Positions 1 through 8,659 of a stretch of DNA of 64,000 nucleotides are shown piece by piece. The DNA is taken from positions 124,001 through 188,000 of the forward strand of contig LJHT01000019.1 of assembly GCA_001295905.1 (NCBI GenBank), in the 5' to 3' direction. Every line of letters begins with the position of its first letter. Position 1 is the stretch's first letter. The DNA is from a beta proteobacterium AAP51. Its GTDB lineage: Bacteria > Pseudomonadota > Gammaproteobacteria > Burkholderiales > Burkholderiaceae_C. The translations under genes were made by a program, and so were the position numbers. The notes below the pieces were generated by a model. That model ran no database searches. It was not told where the DNA came from and saw only the letters and a program-made list of their open reading frames with translations.

Positions 1-712
1 GGTTGGCGTCGGACACCAGCGTCACGAAGCGGAAACCCAGCGCCACGCGGGCCTGGGCCACGTCGGTGCGGCCGTTGTGGATGCCAGCCACCACACCGTG
101 CGCGCGGGCGCGGGCCACCACATGTTCGATGGCCTGCTGCACCTTGGGCTCGACGTCGTCGAAAGTGGGCTTGCAGCCCAGGCTGAGCGAAAGGTCGGAA
201 GGGCCGATGTAGATGGCATCCAGCCCTTCCACCGAGAGGATGGCGTCGAGGTTGTCCAGCGCCTGCGCGGTTTCGATCATCGCGAAAGCCACGATCTCGC
301 GGTTGGCCTGGGCCACGTAGTCGGCGCCGTACACCTGCGCGGCGCGCAGCGGGCCCACGCTGCGAGTGCCCTGCGGCGCGTAGTGCGTCCAGGCCACGAG
401 CTTCTGCGCGTCTTCGCGCGTGTTCACCATCGGGCAGATGACGCCCAAAGCCCCGGCGTCCAGCGCGCGCATCAGGATGCCGGGCTCCAGCCAGGGCACG
501 CGCACGATGGGCACTGTGGCCGTGGCGCTGATCGCCTGCAGCATGGGCAGCAGGCTGTCGGCGGCGGCCAGGCCGTGCTGCAGGTCGATGGTGAGGGTGT
601 CGTAGCCCTGGCGTGCCATCAGCTCGGCGCCGAAGCTGTCGGGGATGGCCAGCCAGCCGTTCAGCGCGGCGCGGTCTTGCGCCCACAGCTGGCGCAGGGG
701 GTTGGGTGTCAT
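1..712 (-). CDS. HpcH/HpaI-family 2-keto-3-deoxy acid aldolase (3' end cut by window edge)
   Basis: Class II metal-dependent aldolase of the HpaI/GarL/RhmA family, which splits 2-keto-3-deoxy (aldarate or sugar) acids into pyruvate and an aldehyde. Visible family residues are the His of IDLQHG, the Arg of PIVRVPW, the Glu of FAMIETAQ and the Asp of YIGPSDLSLSLG, matching the metal and substrate positions of HpaI. The ATG at 712 gives MTPNPLRQLW; about 237 residues lie in the window and the C-terminus is missing. It sits 56 bases downstream of the IclR gene on the same strand. With garD in the same locus, a GarL-like role (5-keto-4-deoxyglucarate cleavage) is a reasonable inference, but related aldolases for deoxyrhamnonate or hydroxyketoheptanedioate cannot be excluded from sequence alone. 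Confidence 0.85.
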   Translation of the reverse strand, partial: MTPNPLRQLWAQDRAALNGWLAIPDSFGAELMARQGYDTLTIDLQHGLAAADSLLPMLQAISATATVPIVRVPWLEPGILMRALDAGALGVICPMVNTREDAQKLVAWTHYAPQGTRSVGPLRAAQVYGADYVAQANREIVAFAMIETAQALDNLDAILSVEGLDAIYIGPSDLSLSLGCKPTFDDVEPKVQQAIEHVVARARAHGVVAGIHNGRTDVAQARVALGFRFVTLVSDAN

Positions 713-768
713 GGCGGCCCGGGTGCTGGCGTGGTTCGCGGTCGGCGGCTTGGGCGGCTGCGGTGGCT

Positions 769-1590
769 TCAGCGGCGGGCGCCAGCTTCCACCGGGTCCA
801 GCGGGAACTGCGTACAGCCGAGCTGGCGCGAGATGTCGCGGCTGGCGTCGCGCAGCATGGCCACGAGCTCGGGTTCGCGGGTGATGTCGTAGCGGAAGGT
901 GGGGAAGCTCACGCTCAGCCCCGCCACCACCTGGTTCTGGCGGTCGAAGATGGGAATGCCGGCGCAGCGGATGTGGTCGTCGAACTCTTCGCGGTCTTGC
1001 CCGAAACCCTGGGCCAGCGTGCGTTCCAGCTCGGCGGCGAAGGCCTCGGGCGAGGTGATGGTCTTCTCGCGGTAGGCCTTGAAGTCACAGCCCTTGAGGA
1101 TGTGCGCGCGGCGCGCCGGGTTCTCCCAGGCCAGCAGCACCTTGCCGATGGCGGTGCAGTGCAGCGGCGCGCGCCGGCCCACGCGGGAATACATGCCCAG
1201 CATGTGGCGGCTGTCGACCTTGTGCACGTAGATGATCTCGCTGTCGATCAGCGTGCCCAGGTGCACCGTTTCGCCAGTGGCGTCGCTCAGGCTCTGCATG
1301 TGCGGCTTGGCGATTTCCACCAGGTCGGGGTACTGCAGCGCCTTGGCGCCCAGCTCGAACATGCGCATGGAAAGCCCGTAGCGCTCGCTGTCCACCTGCT
1401 GGCGCACGTAACCCAGGGTCTTCATGGTCTGCAGGAAGCGGTAGACCGTGGCCTTGGGCATGGCCAGGCGCACCGAGAGCTCGCTGATGCCGGTTTCGTC
1501 CCGTTCCGATAGCGACTGCAGGATGGCAAAGACCTTCAGCACTGCGGCCACCGATTCGGGCTGCCGGGCGTCGTAGCTGTCGTCGTCCAT
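769..1590 (-). CDS. IclR-family transcriptional regulator, probable KdgR-type pectin regulator
   Basis: A 273-residue IclR-family protein. Residues about 12-72 form the winged helix-turn-helix (AVLKVFAILQSL, MPKATVYRFLQTM) and about 87-265 the effector-binding domain (GETVHLGTL, GRRAPLHCTAIGKVLLA). IclR proteins bind short inverted repeats and respond to a small metabolite; KdgR of enterobacteria belongs here and answers to 2-keto-3-deoxygluconate. The gene lies directly after the oligogalacturonide operon and before the aldolase, all on one strand. The inverted repeats GAAnCnnnGnTTC in the kduD/kdgF and kdgK/udh control regions are its likely operators. Its own 89-base upstream gap shows only a GAAAC half-site. 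The pectin role is inferred from context; the family call is firm. Confidence 0.9.
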   Translation of the reverse strand: MDDDSYDARQPESVAAVLKVFAILQSLSERDETGISELSVRLAMPKATVYRFLQTMKTLGYVRQQVDSERYGLSMRMFELGAKALQYPDLVEIAKPHMQSLSDATGETVHLGTLIDSEIIYVHKVDSRHMLGMYSRVGRRAPLHCTAIGKVLLAWENPARRAHILKGCDFKAYREKTITSPEAFAAELERTLAQGFGQDREEFDDHIRCAGIPIFDRQNQVVAGLSVSFPTFRYDITREPELVAMLRDASRDISRQLGCTQFPLDPVEAGARR

Positions 1591-1679
1591 ATGTTTTGAT
1601 GAATTCGGGCTGACGTTTCAGAACTTATTGTGTACCCGCCGGCGGCTCCCTCGGTGCGCCGCGTGTGCGGGGCCCGCGT

Positions 1680-4121
1680 TCAAGGTGGGCCCAGCCACAG
1701 CGTGCCCGGGCCGGCGGCCGGCCGCACGCGGGCCGCCACGGCGCTGGCGGCATCGGCCGGCGGGGGGTGGGGCGGCTGCCAGCCCACCTCGGGCTGCAGC
1801 ACGTGGCCGCCAGCCCGCAGGGTGTGCAGCAGGTCGAGCGGCTGGCCGTTGTGCAGCGAAGCGCGGTCCTGGAAGACGGCCGCCTTCAGCACCCGCACCA
1901 GCCGCGCTGCGGGCAGGTCCGGCGGCGTGAGCCAGACATTGGCCTCGCTGATGACGCGCGAGCCCTGGCCCAGGCCCAGCGAGTAGCCGTAGGCCGCCCC
2001 CGGGTTCACCAGGTACAGGTTGTTCAGCAGGTGCACCTGGCCCCAGCGCACGCGCGGCGCGCGTTCCTTCACGTCTTCAAAGAGGTTGTGGTGGAAGCTC
2101 ACCTGCAGCTTGCCATCGTCGCTGGTGAGGCTGTCGCTGTTGCCCACGAGCACCGTCTTGTCGTGGCCGCGGAAGTGGTTGAAGCTGACGGTGATGAACT
2201 GGCTGCCGCGGATGATGTCCAGCAGGCCGTCGAAGCGCTGCAGCGGGCGACCGAAGACCACGCGTTCGGGGGCCGTCTCGGGCGGGCCGTCGTCAAAGCG
2301 GCAGTGGTCCACCCACACGTGGCGGGCGTTGCGCAGCATCAGCGTGTCGTAGGCCGAGTTCCATTCGCCGCTGGCGTTGTCGGCCGGGTCCCAGGCGGGA
2401 AAGTGGTCGTAGGCGCGGCGCAGGTGCAGGTGGCGCACGATGACCTGCTGCACGCCGTCGAGCACGAGGCCGCCGTTGACGATCTCGGCGCCGGCGCCCA
2501 GGCCCACCAGCGTGGTGCTCGAGGGCACGGCCAGCATCACGTGTGCAGCCTGGCGCCGGGCCGAGCGCTGGCGTGCTTCTTCCAGCGCGCCTTCGGGCTT
2601 CCGCGCGCCCCAGGTGGCGGAGGCGTAGGCGGCCTCGAAGGCGCTCCAACTGAAGGCGGGGTCGCGGAAATCCTCGAAGCCCAGCGTGCGGCTGCCGTCT
2701 TCGGCTTCGGCCAGGTCGATGCGGCCGGCCACCTTCACCAGCCGCGGGCGTTGCACGCCGGGGCGGCCGTCGGCACCGAGATGCGGCGCCAGGGCAGCCA
2801 CCAGCTGCGCGCGGTTGCGCACGGTGTGCACGTCTTGCGGCGCGGCGTCGGCCCCGCCGCGCGTGCCGCCTTCGGCCGCACCCCAGCCGCCGTCGGCCGG
2901 CAGCACTTCGCGTGCGGGGTCGGCAGGGCCCGGGCGGTTGTTGAACTCGAAGAAGCGGTTGGCCTGCTCGCCCGTCACGGCAAAGGGCCGGCGCGAGGTG
3001 CTGGCCGACCAGCCGCCCAGGTGCGGCCCGAGCTGGCTGTCGCGGATGAGCACCTGCCCGTTGGGCGAGATGCCCGGCTGCCAGGTGCCGCGCGCCACGC
3101 CTTCGTCCCAGGCGCGGCCCAGGCTGATGCTGCCCGGCGCCACGCCGGCCTCGGCCACGAAGCGCGTGCGCTGCACCAGGAAGCCCAGCCGCGCCGCTGC
3201 CGGGGTGCTGGGCGCCAGCACGTGGCCGCCGTTGGGCGGCTGGCGGCGGCCGGCGCGCTGCACGATGGTGCTGTCGTCGATGACGAGCGTGGCGTTGCCG
3301 AAGATGTAGTCCACATCGCCGGCAATCACGCTGGCGCGGACCAGCACGCGGCCGGGCAGCGTGGGTTTCGCGCGGCGCACGTGCAGCGTGTCCTGGTGGG
3401 CCCAGAGCTGCACGCGTTCCAGCAGGATGCGGTCGCCGATGGTCATCAGCGCCACGGCCTGCGCGCCGCCGCTCTCGCCGGCGCCGGGCGGGTAGCCCTG
3501 GCCGGCCTTCACGCCGTCCATCGCGTCGTTGGCGATGGTGAGGTGGGCGGCGGTGAGCTCGTCGCTCGCGAACACCACACTGGCACTGCCGTAGGTGCCA
3601 TAGGTGGTGGCCGCCAGGTCGGGCCAGCAGGCGTGCGCTGGGGTGCCGGCGGGCTTGGGCTGCGCGTTGTAGCGGCCTTCCACCAGGCGCACGGCGCCGG
3701 CATCGCCAGGCACGCCGATGAGCGTGAGCGGGGCCTTGGCGCTCACGCACAGCGGTTCGCGGTAGGTGCCGGGGCGGATCTGGATGACCCAGCGGCGTGC
3801 GTTGCCGCTGGCAGCCGCTGCCGCCGGCACGGCATCCACCGCTGCCTGCACCGTGCGGTGCGTGCCGCTGCCGTCGGCGGCGACGACGAAGTCGGGCTTC
3901 AGCGCGTGCGTGTCCACCGCGGCCGGGGCCCAGGGTGCAGGGCCGTCGGCGAGGTGGTGCGCCGCGGTGTGTTCGGCGGCCTGGGCCGCGCTCATCTGCG
4001 GGCGCTGCGGGGCCGTGACGTTATCGGTGCCCGGCGTGGCCGCCGCCGAGCCCGCCGCCGTGCCCAGCAGCGTCGACCAGATGAGCGCCCGTGCGATCTT
4101 CATGGCCGGCGGGCGCGGCAT
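1680..4121 (-). CDS. Secreted bifunctional pectinesterase (CE8) / pectate lyase (PL1) fusion
   Basis: 813 residues with two catalytic beta-helices. The N-terminal half (about 60-390) is a pectinesterase that removes methyl groups from homogalacturonan: HQDTLHV, the nucleophile region GDVDYIFGNA and LGRAWDE are all present. The C-terminal half (about 405-800) is a calcium-dependent pectate lyase 1 domain with WVDHCRFDDG, FNHFRGHDKT and the RxPxxR catalytic motif in ERAPRVRWG. An export signal is visible (MKIARALIWSTLLG then an Ala-rich run). The first ATG overlaps the previous stop as TGATG, hinting at translational coupling; the ATG at 4103 starts exactly at the signal peptide and is an alternative. 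It is the last gene of the leftward kduD operon. The neighbouring fusion at 14601-17450 has the same two activities in the opposite order. Confidence 0.9.
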   Translation of the reverse strand: MPRPPAMKIARALIWSTLLGTAAGSAAATPGTDNVTAPQRPQMSAAQAAEHTAAHHLADGPAPWAPAAVDTHALKPDFVVAADGSGTHRTVQAAVDAVPAAAAASGNARRWVIQIRPGTYREPLCVSAKAPLTLIGVPGDAGAVRLVEGRYNAQPKPAGTPAHACWPDLAATTYGTYGSASVVFASDELTAAHLTIANDAMDGVKAGQGYPPGAGESGGAQAVALMTIGDRILLERVQLWAHQDTLHVRRAKPTLPGRVLVRASVIAGDVDYIFGNATLVIDDSTIVQRAGRRQPPNGGHVLAPSTPAAARLGFLVQRTRFVAEAGVAPGSISLGRAWDEGVARGTWQPGISPNGQVLIRDSQLGPHLGGWSASTSRRPFAVTGEQANRFFEFNNRPGPADPAREVLPADGGWGAAEGGTRGGADAAPQDVHTVRNRAQLVAALAPHLGADGRPGVQRPRLVKVAGRIDLAEAEDGSRTLGFEDFRDPAFSWSAFEAAYASATWGARKPEGALEEARQRSARRQAAHVMLAVPSSTTLVGLGAGAEIVNGGLVLDGVQQVIVRHLHLRRAYDHFPAWDPADNASGEWNSAYDTLMLRNARHVWVDHCRFDDGPPETAPERVVFGRPLQRFDGLLDIIRGSQFITVSFNHFRGHDKTVLVGNSDSLTSDDGKLQVSFHHNLFEDVKERAPRVRWGQVHLLNNLYLVNPGAAYGYSLGLGQGSRVISEANVWLTPPDLPAARLVRVLKAAVFQDRASLHNGQPLDLLHTLRAGGHVLQPEVGWQPPHPPPADAASAVAARVRPAAGPGTLWLGPP

Positions 4122-5293
4122 CAGGCAGGCAGATCGGCAGGCAGATCGGCCAGGTAGAGCGCCGGCTCGCCTTCGGCGTCGGCGCTGAACAGCACCTGCC
4201 GGCCGTCGGGCGTGAAGCTGGGGTGGGGGTGCGTGACCTGGCGGTTGCCCTTGTGCACCTTCCAGCTGCTGTCGTGGCGGGCGATGCGGGTGGTGGTGCC
4301 GGCCTTCATGTCGAACAGGTGCAGGTAGGGGTCGTGCTCGATGGTGTGGCTGCTGGCATCGGCCACGTCGGCCGGGCTGCCGCAGCCGTCGCCCACCATC
4401 AGGCTGCCGTCGAAGTTGCTCATCAGGTGCGAGCAGGGCGGCATCTGCATCAGCTGCTGGCTTTGCAGGGTGACGGGGTCCAGGCTGCAGATCCAGCGTT
4501 CACGCTCGCCCTTGAAGTAGCTCACGAAGACCATGGCGCTGCCGTCGGGCACCCAGAACTCGTGCGTGCAGCTTTCGCCGGTGGCGTGCACCTTGCCGCA
4601 GCGGCGGTTCGTGCCGTCTTCGTTGATGAACCACATGCGCGCGTCCACCAGGTCGTGCGGGCCTTCGTGGCAGTAGGCCACGGTGTGGTCGTCGCCGGGG
4701 CGGTATTGCGGGTGGCCGAGCCAGCCTTTCTGCTCGAGGATGACGGTGCGCGCGCCCGTGGAAAGGTCGATGCTGAACAGCCGGCACAACGGCCGGCGGT
4801 GGTACATCTCGGCGAACTGCTTCCAGTCGGAGAGTGGCGACCAGTCGGCCTGCGCGATCTCGATGCCCACCATCTTCGTGCAGGCGCTGTTGCTCACCCA
4901 GGTGCCGTAGCCCACCCAGCCTTCGGGCACGGTGTAGACCACGTCTTCCTGCAGCCCGTTCAGCGCCAGGCGCACCAGCGTGCGACCGCCGCGCACGAAG
5001 TAGAGGTGCCGGTCGTCGGGGCTCAGGAAGCCGCCGAAGGTGTTCTCACCGGCGCCATCGCTGAGCTGCAGCGCGGTCTGGCTTTGCAGGTCGAGCAGGT
5101 GGTAGTTCCAGTGCGTGCCGGGGCCGAACTCGGCGCCGAAGATGAGCTTGCTGCCATCGTTCGTGAAGCACTTCTGGTAGAAGTAATTGCGGTGGCAGGT
5201 GGTGTCGGTGGGCGTGAGCCGCGTCACCAGCGCGCCCGTGTCGGGGTCGTTGCGGGTGACGAAGTTCAGCTGGCGTTCGAAGTGCTTGGGCAT
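4121..5293 (-). CDS. ogl: Oligogalacturonate lyase (PL22)
   Basis: 390 residues, the usual length for Ogl, a cytoplasmic beta-propeller lyase that cuts short oligogalacturonides to unsaturated galacturonate. Family-like stretches are HRNYFYQKCFTNDG near the start, VAYCHEGPHDLVDARMW and GESCTHEFWVPDG, whose histidines match the metal site of the family, and VTHPHPSFTPDG near the end. The ATG at 5293 (MPKHFERQL) is chosen because the longer upstream reading frame is unlike the family and runs into the transport gene. No signal peptide is seen, fitting a cytoplasmic enzyme fed by the ABC importer encoded just upstream. The C-terminus ends in a duplicated DLPA from a small tandem repeat. Confidence 0.92.
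   Translation of the reverse strand: MPKHFERQLNFVTRNDPDTGALVTRLTPTDTTCHRNYFYQKCFTNDGSKLIFGAEFGPGTHWNYHLLDLQSQTALQLSDGAGENTFGGFLSPDDRHLYFVRGGRTLVRLALNGLQEDVVYTVPEGWVGYGTWVSNSACTKMVGIEIAQADWSPLSDWKQFAEMYHRRPLCRLFSIDLSTGARTVILEQKGWLGHPQYRPGDDHTVAYCHEGPHDLVDARMWFINEDGTNRRCGKVHATGESCTHEFWVPDGSAMVFVSYFKGERERWICSLDPVTLQSQQLMQMPPCSHLMSNFDGSLMVGDGCGSPADVADASSHTIEHDPYLHLFDMKAGTTTRIARHDSSWKVHKGNRQVTHPHPSFTPDGRQVLFSADAEGEPALYLADLPADLPA
4124..4147. repeat. Two tandem copies of a 12-base unit at the end of the ogl gene
   Basis: The unit GGCAGGCAGATC occurs twice in perfect tandem and encodes the doubled ADLP/DLPA at the C-terminus of the oligogalacturonate lyase, just before the TGATG junction with the fusion gene. 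It keeps the frame, so it only lengthens the tail by four residues. Confidence 0.85.
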
Positions 5294-5330
5294 GGGGGTG
5301 GCTGTAGCAAGCGTGCCGACAAGGGCACCG

Positions 5331-6656
5331 TCACTGGATGCGCTTGAGCAGCGCGGCGCCCTCGGTGATGAGGCGCCGCGCGGCGGCGATGTCGGTGGTC
5401 TTGTTGTACGCCACCGTCTCGAAAACTTCGCGCATGAACTTGAGCATTCGCGGGTGCTCGAAAAGCGGGCCGGGCAGCGGCAGGCGGCCGGCGTCGCGCT
5501 GGGCCTGGATCTGCCGGTGCGCCTGCAGTTCCAGCGCCGGCAGCTGGCCTTCACGCTCCAGCTGCTGCAGCGGCCCGCGGGCGCCGGGCAGGCCGCGCGT
5601 GCGGCCGAGCAGGCGCGCGGCTTCCAGGTCGGTGAGCAGAAACTCGATGAGCCTGGCCGCCAGCTCGGGCTGCTTGCAGTGCCGGCCCACGGCGTACATC
5701 AGCGTGGGCCGGCCGAACATGCCGCTGTGCTGCGCGCCGGGCAGTGTGGGGAACTCGCCCAGCGCCAGCCGCTGCGGCGGGCGCAGGGTGCTGGCGCGCA
5801 GCGGTATGGCCGAGTCCCAGGTGAAGTTGCCGGCCCAGCGGCCGTTCACCCAGTCGGGCTGCTGTTCGGTGGGTTTTTCGGCGCCGCCCAGGCTGGCGCG
5901 CAAGGGCAGCGGCGTGGCCACGTGCTCGTTCACCAGGCGCTGGTAGATGCGCACCCAGTCCACCGCTGCGGCTTCGTTCATGGCCACGTGGCTGGGCCTG
6001 AGGCTGCTGCCCGAGCCACTGGCCGGGGCGATGAAGGGCGTGCCGTGCCGCTGCTGCACCCAGGCCTGGGCGAGCAGGATCATGTCGTAGAGCTCGCCGT
6101 CCAGCGGGAAGGCGCCTTCGCCCAGCTTCTGCCGGAACAAGGGGCCGGTGGCGAAGAGTTCGTCCCAGGTCTTCGGCAAGGCCAGGCCCACGCGCTCGAA
6201 GGTGCTGGGGTTCCACAGCATCACGCGCGCGCTGTAGCTCACGGGCAGCGCGTTCAGCCGGCCGGCCACGCGGCCGGTTTCCAGCTCGGCCTCGGGCAAC
6301 TGCTCGCGCACCGCCGGGCCGAGCAGCGGCGCCAGGTCGGTGAAGCCCGTGCCGCGCTTGCTGAACATCGCCAGCCAGGCCCAGTTGATCTGCATCACGT
6401 CGGGCTCGCTGCCGCCGGCCACCTGCGTGGTCAGTCGCTCGAGGTAGCCGTTGAAGCCCATGTATTCGGACTTGATGCGCAGGCCCGGGTTGCGCTGCTC
6501 GAACAGCCGCACCGCGGCCAGCGTGGCCCCGTGCCGCGCCGCGCCGCCCCACCAGGCAAAGCGCAGCACGCGCGTGGGCCGCTGTGCCAGCGCGGGCCTG
6601 GCCAGGCAGGCCGCCGCACCGGCACCCAGGCGTTGCAGCAGCAGGCGGCGCTTCAT
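5331..6656 (-). CDS. togB: Extracellular solute-binding protein of the oligogalacturonide ABC importer (TogB-like)
   Basis: 441 residues of the family 1 extracellular solute-binding fold. The N-terminus (MKRRLLLQRLGAGAAA, cleavage near ALA-Q) is an export signal with a Tat-like twin arginine. Mature-part signatures include LRFAWWGG, FEQRNPGLRIKSEYMGF and GSEPDVMQINWAW, typical of oligosaccharide receptors. It starts inside the end of the ATPase gene (4-base ATGA overlap) and is 37 bases upstream of the oligogalacturonate lyase. Permease, permease, ATPase, binding protein is the togMNAB order known from pectinolytic enterobacteria, so oligogalacturonide is the likely ligand. The ligand is inferred from neighbours, not from binding-site residues. 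Confidence 0.88.
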   Translation of the reverse strand: MKRRLLLQRLGAGAAACLARPALAQRPTRVLRFAWWGGAARHGATLAAVRLFEQRNPGLRIKSEYMGFNGYLERLTTQVAGGSEPDVMQINWAWLAMFSKRGTGFTDLAPLLGPAVREQLPEAELETGRVAGRLNALPVSYSARVMLWNPSTFERVGLALPKTWDELFATGPLFRQKLGEGAFPLDGELYDMILLAQAWVQQRHGTPFIAPASGSGSSLRPSHVAMNEAAAVDWVRIYQRLVNEHVATPLPLRASLGGAEKPTEQQPDWVNGRWAGNFTWDSAIPLRASTLRPPQRLALGEFPTLPGAQHSGMFGRPTLMYAVGRHCKQPELAARLIEFLLTDLEAARLLGRTRGLPGARGPLQQLEREGQLPALELQAHRQIQAQRDAGRLPLPGPLFEHPRMLKFMREVFETVAYNKTTDIAAARRLITEGAALLKRIQ

Positions 6657-7786
6657 GCCAGCGCCAGGCCGCTGGCGGCGTCGAACAGGTGGGTGGCGCT
6701 CATCTGCAGGTGCATGGTGAGGGCAGCACCGCGCTGCAGGCCTTGCAGGCCGGCGGCCTGTTCCACCGGCACGCGGGCGCTGAAAGGCAGTTCGCCGATG
6801 TTGAAGTGCACATAGACCTCGCTGCCCATGTGCTCGGTGAAGCGCAGCGTGGCTGGCACCGGGTGGCTGTCGCCTTGCGGGCGCGGCAGTGCGCCGATGT
6901 GCTCGGGCCGCAGGCCGAAGGTGATGGGGCCGCCTTGCCTGCCCAGGCCGGCGAGTGCGTTGGAGCGCGCCTTGCTCAGCGGCAGCAGCAAGCCGCCCAG
7001 CGCCACGGCGGCGGGGCCGCCGCCGGGCTGCAGCTCGGCCTTGACCAGGTTCATCTCGGGCGAGCCGATGAAGCCCGCCACAAACGCGTTGGCCGGCTTC
7101 TCGTACAGCGCCACGGGCGTGTCCACCTGCTGGATGACGCCTTCCTTCAGCACGCAGATGCGCTGGCCCATGGTCATGGCCTCGGTCTGGTCGTGCGTGA
7201 CGTAGATCACCGTGGCCGGCTGGCCCTGTTCGCGCAGCGTGCGGTGCAGTTCGGTCAGGCGCACGCGCATCGCCGCGCGCAGCTTGGCGTCCAGGTTGGA
7301 GAGCGGCTCGTCGAAGAGAAAGACCTCGGGCTTCTTCACGATGGCGCGGCCCACGGCCACGCGCTGCGCCTGGCCGCCCGAGAGCTGCTTGGGGTAGCGC
7401 TCCAGCAGGTGCTCCATCTCCAGCAGCTGCGCCGCCTGGCGCACGCGCTGGTCGAGTTCCTTCTTCGGCGTGCCGGCCAGCTTCAGGCCGAAGGCCAGGT
7501 TGTCGTACACCGTCATGTGCGGGTAGAGCGCGTAGTTCTGGAACACCATCGCGATGCCGCGCTCTTTGGCGGGCAGGTCGTTGACCAGCTTCTCACCGAT
7601 GCGCAGCTCGCCGCCGGTGATGCTCTCCAGCCCCGCCACCATGCGCAGCAGCGTGCTCTTGGCGCAGCCGCTGGGGCCCACGAAGACCATGAACTCGCCG
7701 TCGTGGATGTCGAGGTTCACGCCGTGCACGGCTTTGAAACCGTTGGGATAGACCTTCTCGATCCTGCTCAAACTCACGCGGGCCAT
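6653..7786 (-). CDS. togA: ABC importer ATP-binding protein, MalK/UgpC type (TogA-like)
   Basis: 377 residues. It has the ATPase core with LSGGQAQRVAVGRAI signature, Walker B VFLFDEPLSNLD, switch YVTHDQTEA, and a C-terminal MalK-type regulatory TOBE region (about 240-370, GLRPEHIGAL). It would energise the two permeases encoded upstream. The Walker A reads GPSGCAKST, with Ala where the P-loop consensus GxxxxGK[ST] has Gly before Lys; the codon is GCC. It lies three bases after the second permease and overlaps the binding-protein gene by four bases. The family is certain; the substrate is inferred from the operon. Confidence 0.9.
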   Translation of the reverse strand: MARVSLSRIEKVYPNGFKAVHGVNLDIHDGEFMVFVGPSGCAKSTLLRMVAGLESITGGELRIGEKLVNDLPAKERGIAMVFQNYALYPHMTVYDNLAFGLKLAGTPKKELDQRVRQAAQLLEMEHLLERYPKQLSGGQAQRVAVGRAIVKKPEVFLFDEPLSNLDAKLRAAMRVRLTELHRTLREQGQPATVIYVTHDQTEAMTMGQRICVLKEGVIQQVDTPVALYEKPANAFVAGFIGSPEMNLVKAELQPGGGPAAVALGGLLLPLSKARSNALAGLGRQGGPITFGLRPEHIGALPRPQGDSHPVPATLRFTEHMGSEVYVHFNIGELPFSARVPVEQAAGLQGLQRGAALTMHLQMSATHLFDAASGLALA

Positions 7787-7789
7787 GGT

Positions 7790-8659
7790 TCAGCCTTTGA
7801 TGCCGCTGGAAGCGGCACCTTCAATGAAGTGTTTCTGGGCGGCGAAGAACACCACCACCGAGGGAATGAGGGCCACCACGCTGATGGCGATGACATTGGC
7901 CCACTCCACCTCTTCGGTGGCGCCGATGCTCATCTTCAGCGCCAGGCTGACGGGGTACTTCTCCACGCTGGCCAGGTAGATCAGCGGGCCCATGAAGTCG
8001 TTCATGGTCCAGATGAACTGGAAGACGACCACGCTGATGATGGCCGGCTTGAGCAGCGGCACGATGATGTGCCACAGCATCTGGATGGCGTTGCAGCCGT
8101 CGATCATGGCCGCCTCTTCCATGTCGCGCGGAATGCCGCGCAGGAACTGCACGAGCATGAACACGAAGAAGGTGTCGGTGGCAAACGCAGACGGCAGGAT
8201 CAGCGGCCAGTAGGTGTCGAGCATGCCCACTTCGCGGAACATCAGGTACTGCGGCAGCCGCAGCACGATGAGCGGCAGCATCATCGTGCCCACCATGATG
8301 GCGAAGAGCGACTTCTTGCCCCAGAACTCGAAGCGGGCGAAGGCATACGCCACCAGCACGCAGCTGATCACCGTGACGATGATGCGCGGCACCGTGATGA
8401 TGAAGCTGTTCAGGAAGTAGGTGGCGAAGGTGTACTCGGTGCTGGTCTTCCAGCCTTTTTCATAGGCACTGAGGTCGAAGCGGCTGGGCCAGAAGCCGAT
8501 CTCGGTGAAGATCTCTGCGTTGGTCTTGAAGGTGGCGCCCACCAGCCAGATCAGCGGGTACAGCATCAGCAGCGACACCACGCCCAGCGCCAGGTAGCGC
8601 ACCCAGGGCACGGGAGGCGCGGCGTCGCGCAGCGCGGGGTTGGTAGCAGGCGTGCTCAT
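7790..8659 (-). CDS. togN: Carbohydrate ABC transporter permease, MalG type (TogN-like)
   Basis: 289 residues with six predicted membrane segments (first LALGVVSLLMLYPLIWLVGA). The EAA loop that docks the ATPase reads EEAAMIDGCNAIQMLWHIIVPLLKP, shown here only as the conserved EAAxxDG...IxxP pattern around residues 190-215. The start ATG at 8659 overlaps the stop of the partner permease as ATGA, which decides between it and a longer upstream frame. It forms the heterodimeric inner-membrane channel with the next gene, for oligogalacturonides by context. Confidence 0.9.
   Translation of the reverse strand: MSTPATNPALRDAAPPVPWVRYLALGVVSLLMLYPLIWLVGATFKTNAEIFTEIGFWPSRFDLSAYEKGWKTSTEYTFATYFLNSFIITVPRIIVTVISCVLVAYAFARFEFWGKKSLFAIMVGTMMLPLIVLRLPQYLMFREVGMLDTYWPLILPSAFATDTFFVFMLVQFLRGIPRDMEEAAMIDGCNAIQMLWHIIVPLLKPAIISVVVFQFIWTMNDFMGPLIYLASVEKYPVSLALKMSIGATEEVEWANVIAISVVALIPSVVVFFAAQKHFIEGAASSGIKG

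Noticed and set aside
1591-1679. Search for a copy of the GAAnCnnnGnTTC operator upstream of the iclR gene
   Set aside because: Only a GAAAC half-site is present; the second half is missing, so autoregulation through this site is not supported.
1665-4157. Plus-strand open frame of about 830 codons opposite the first fusion enzyme
   Set aside because: Translation is repetitive Ala/Val/Arg/Gly/His without motifs, while the opposite strand encodes clear CE8 and PL1 domains.
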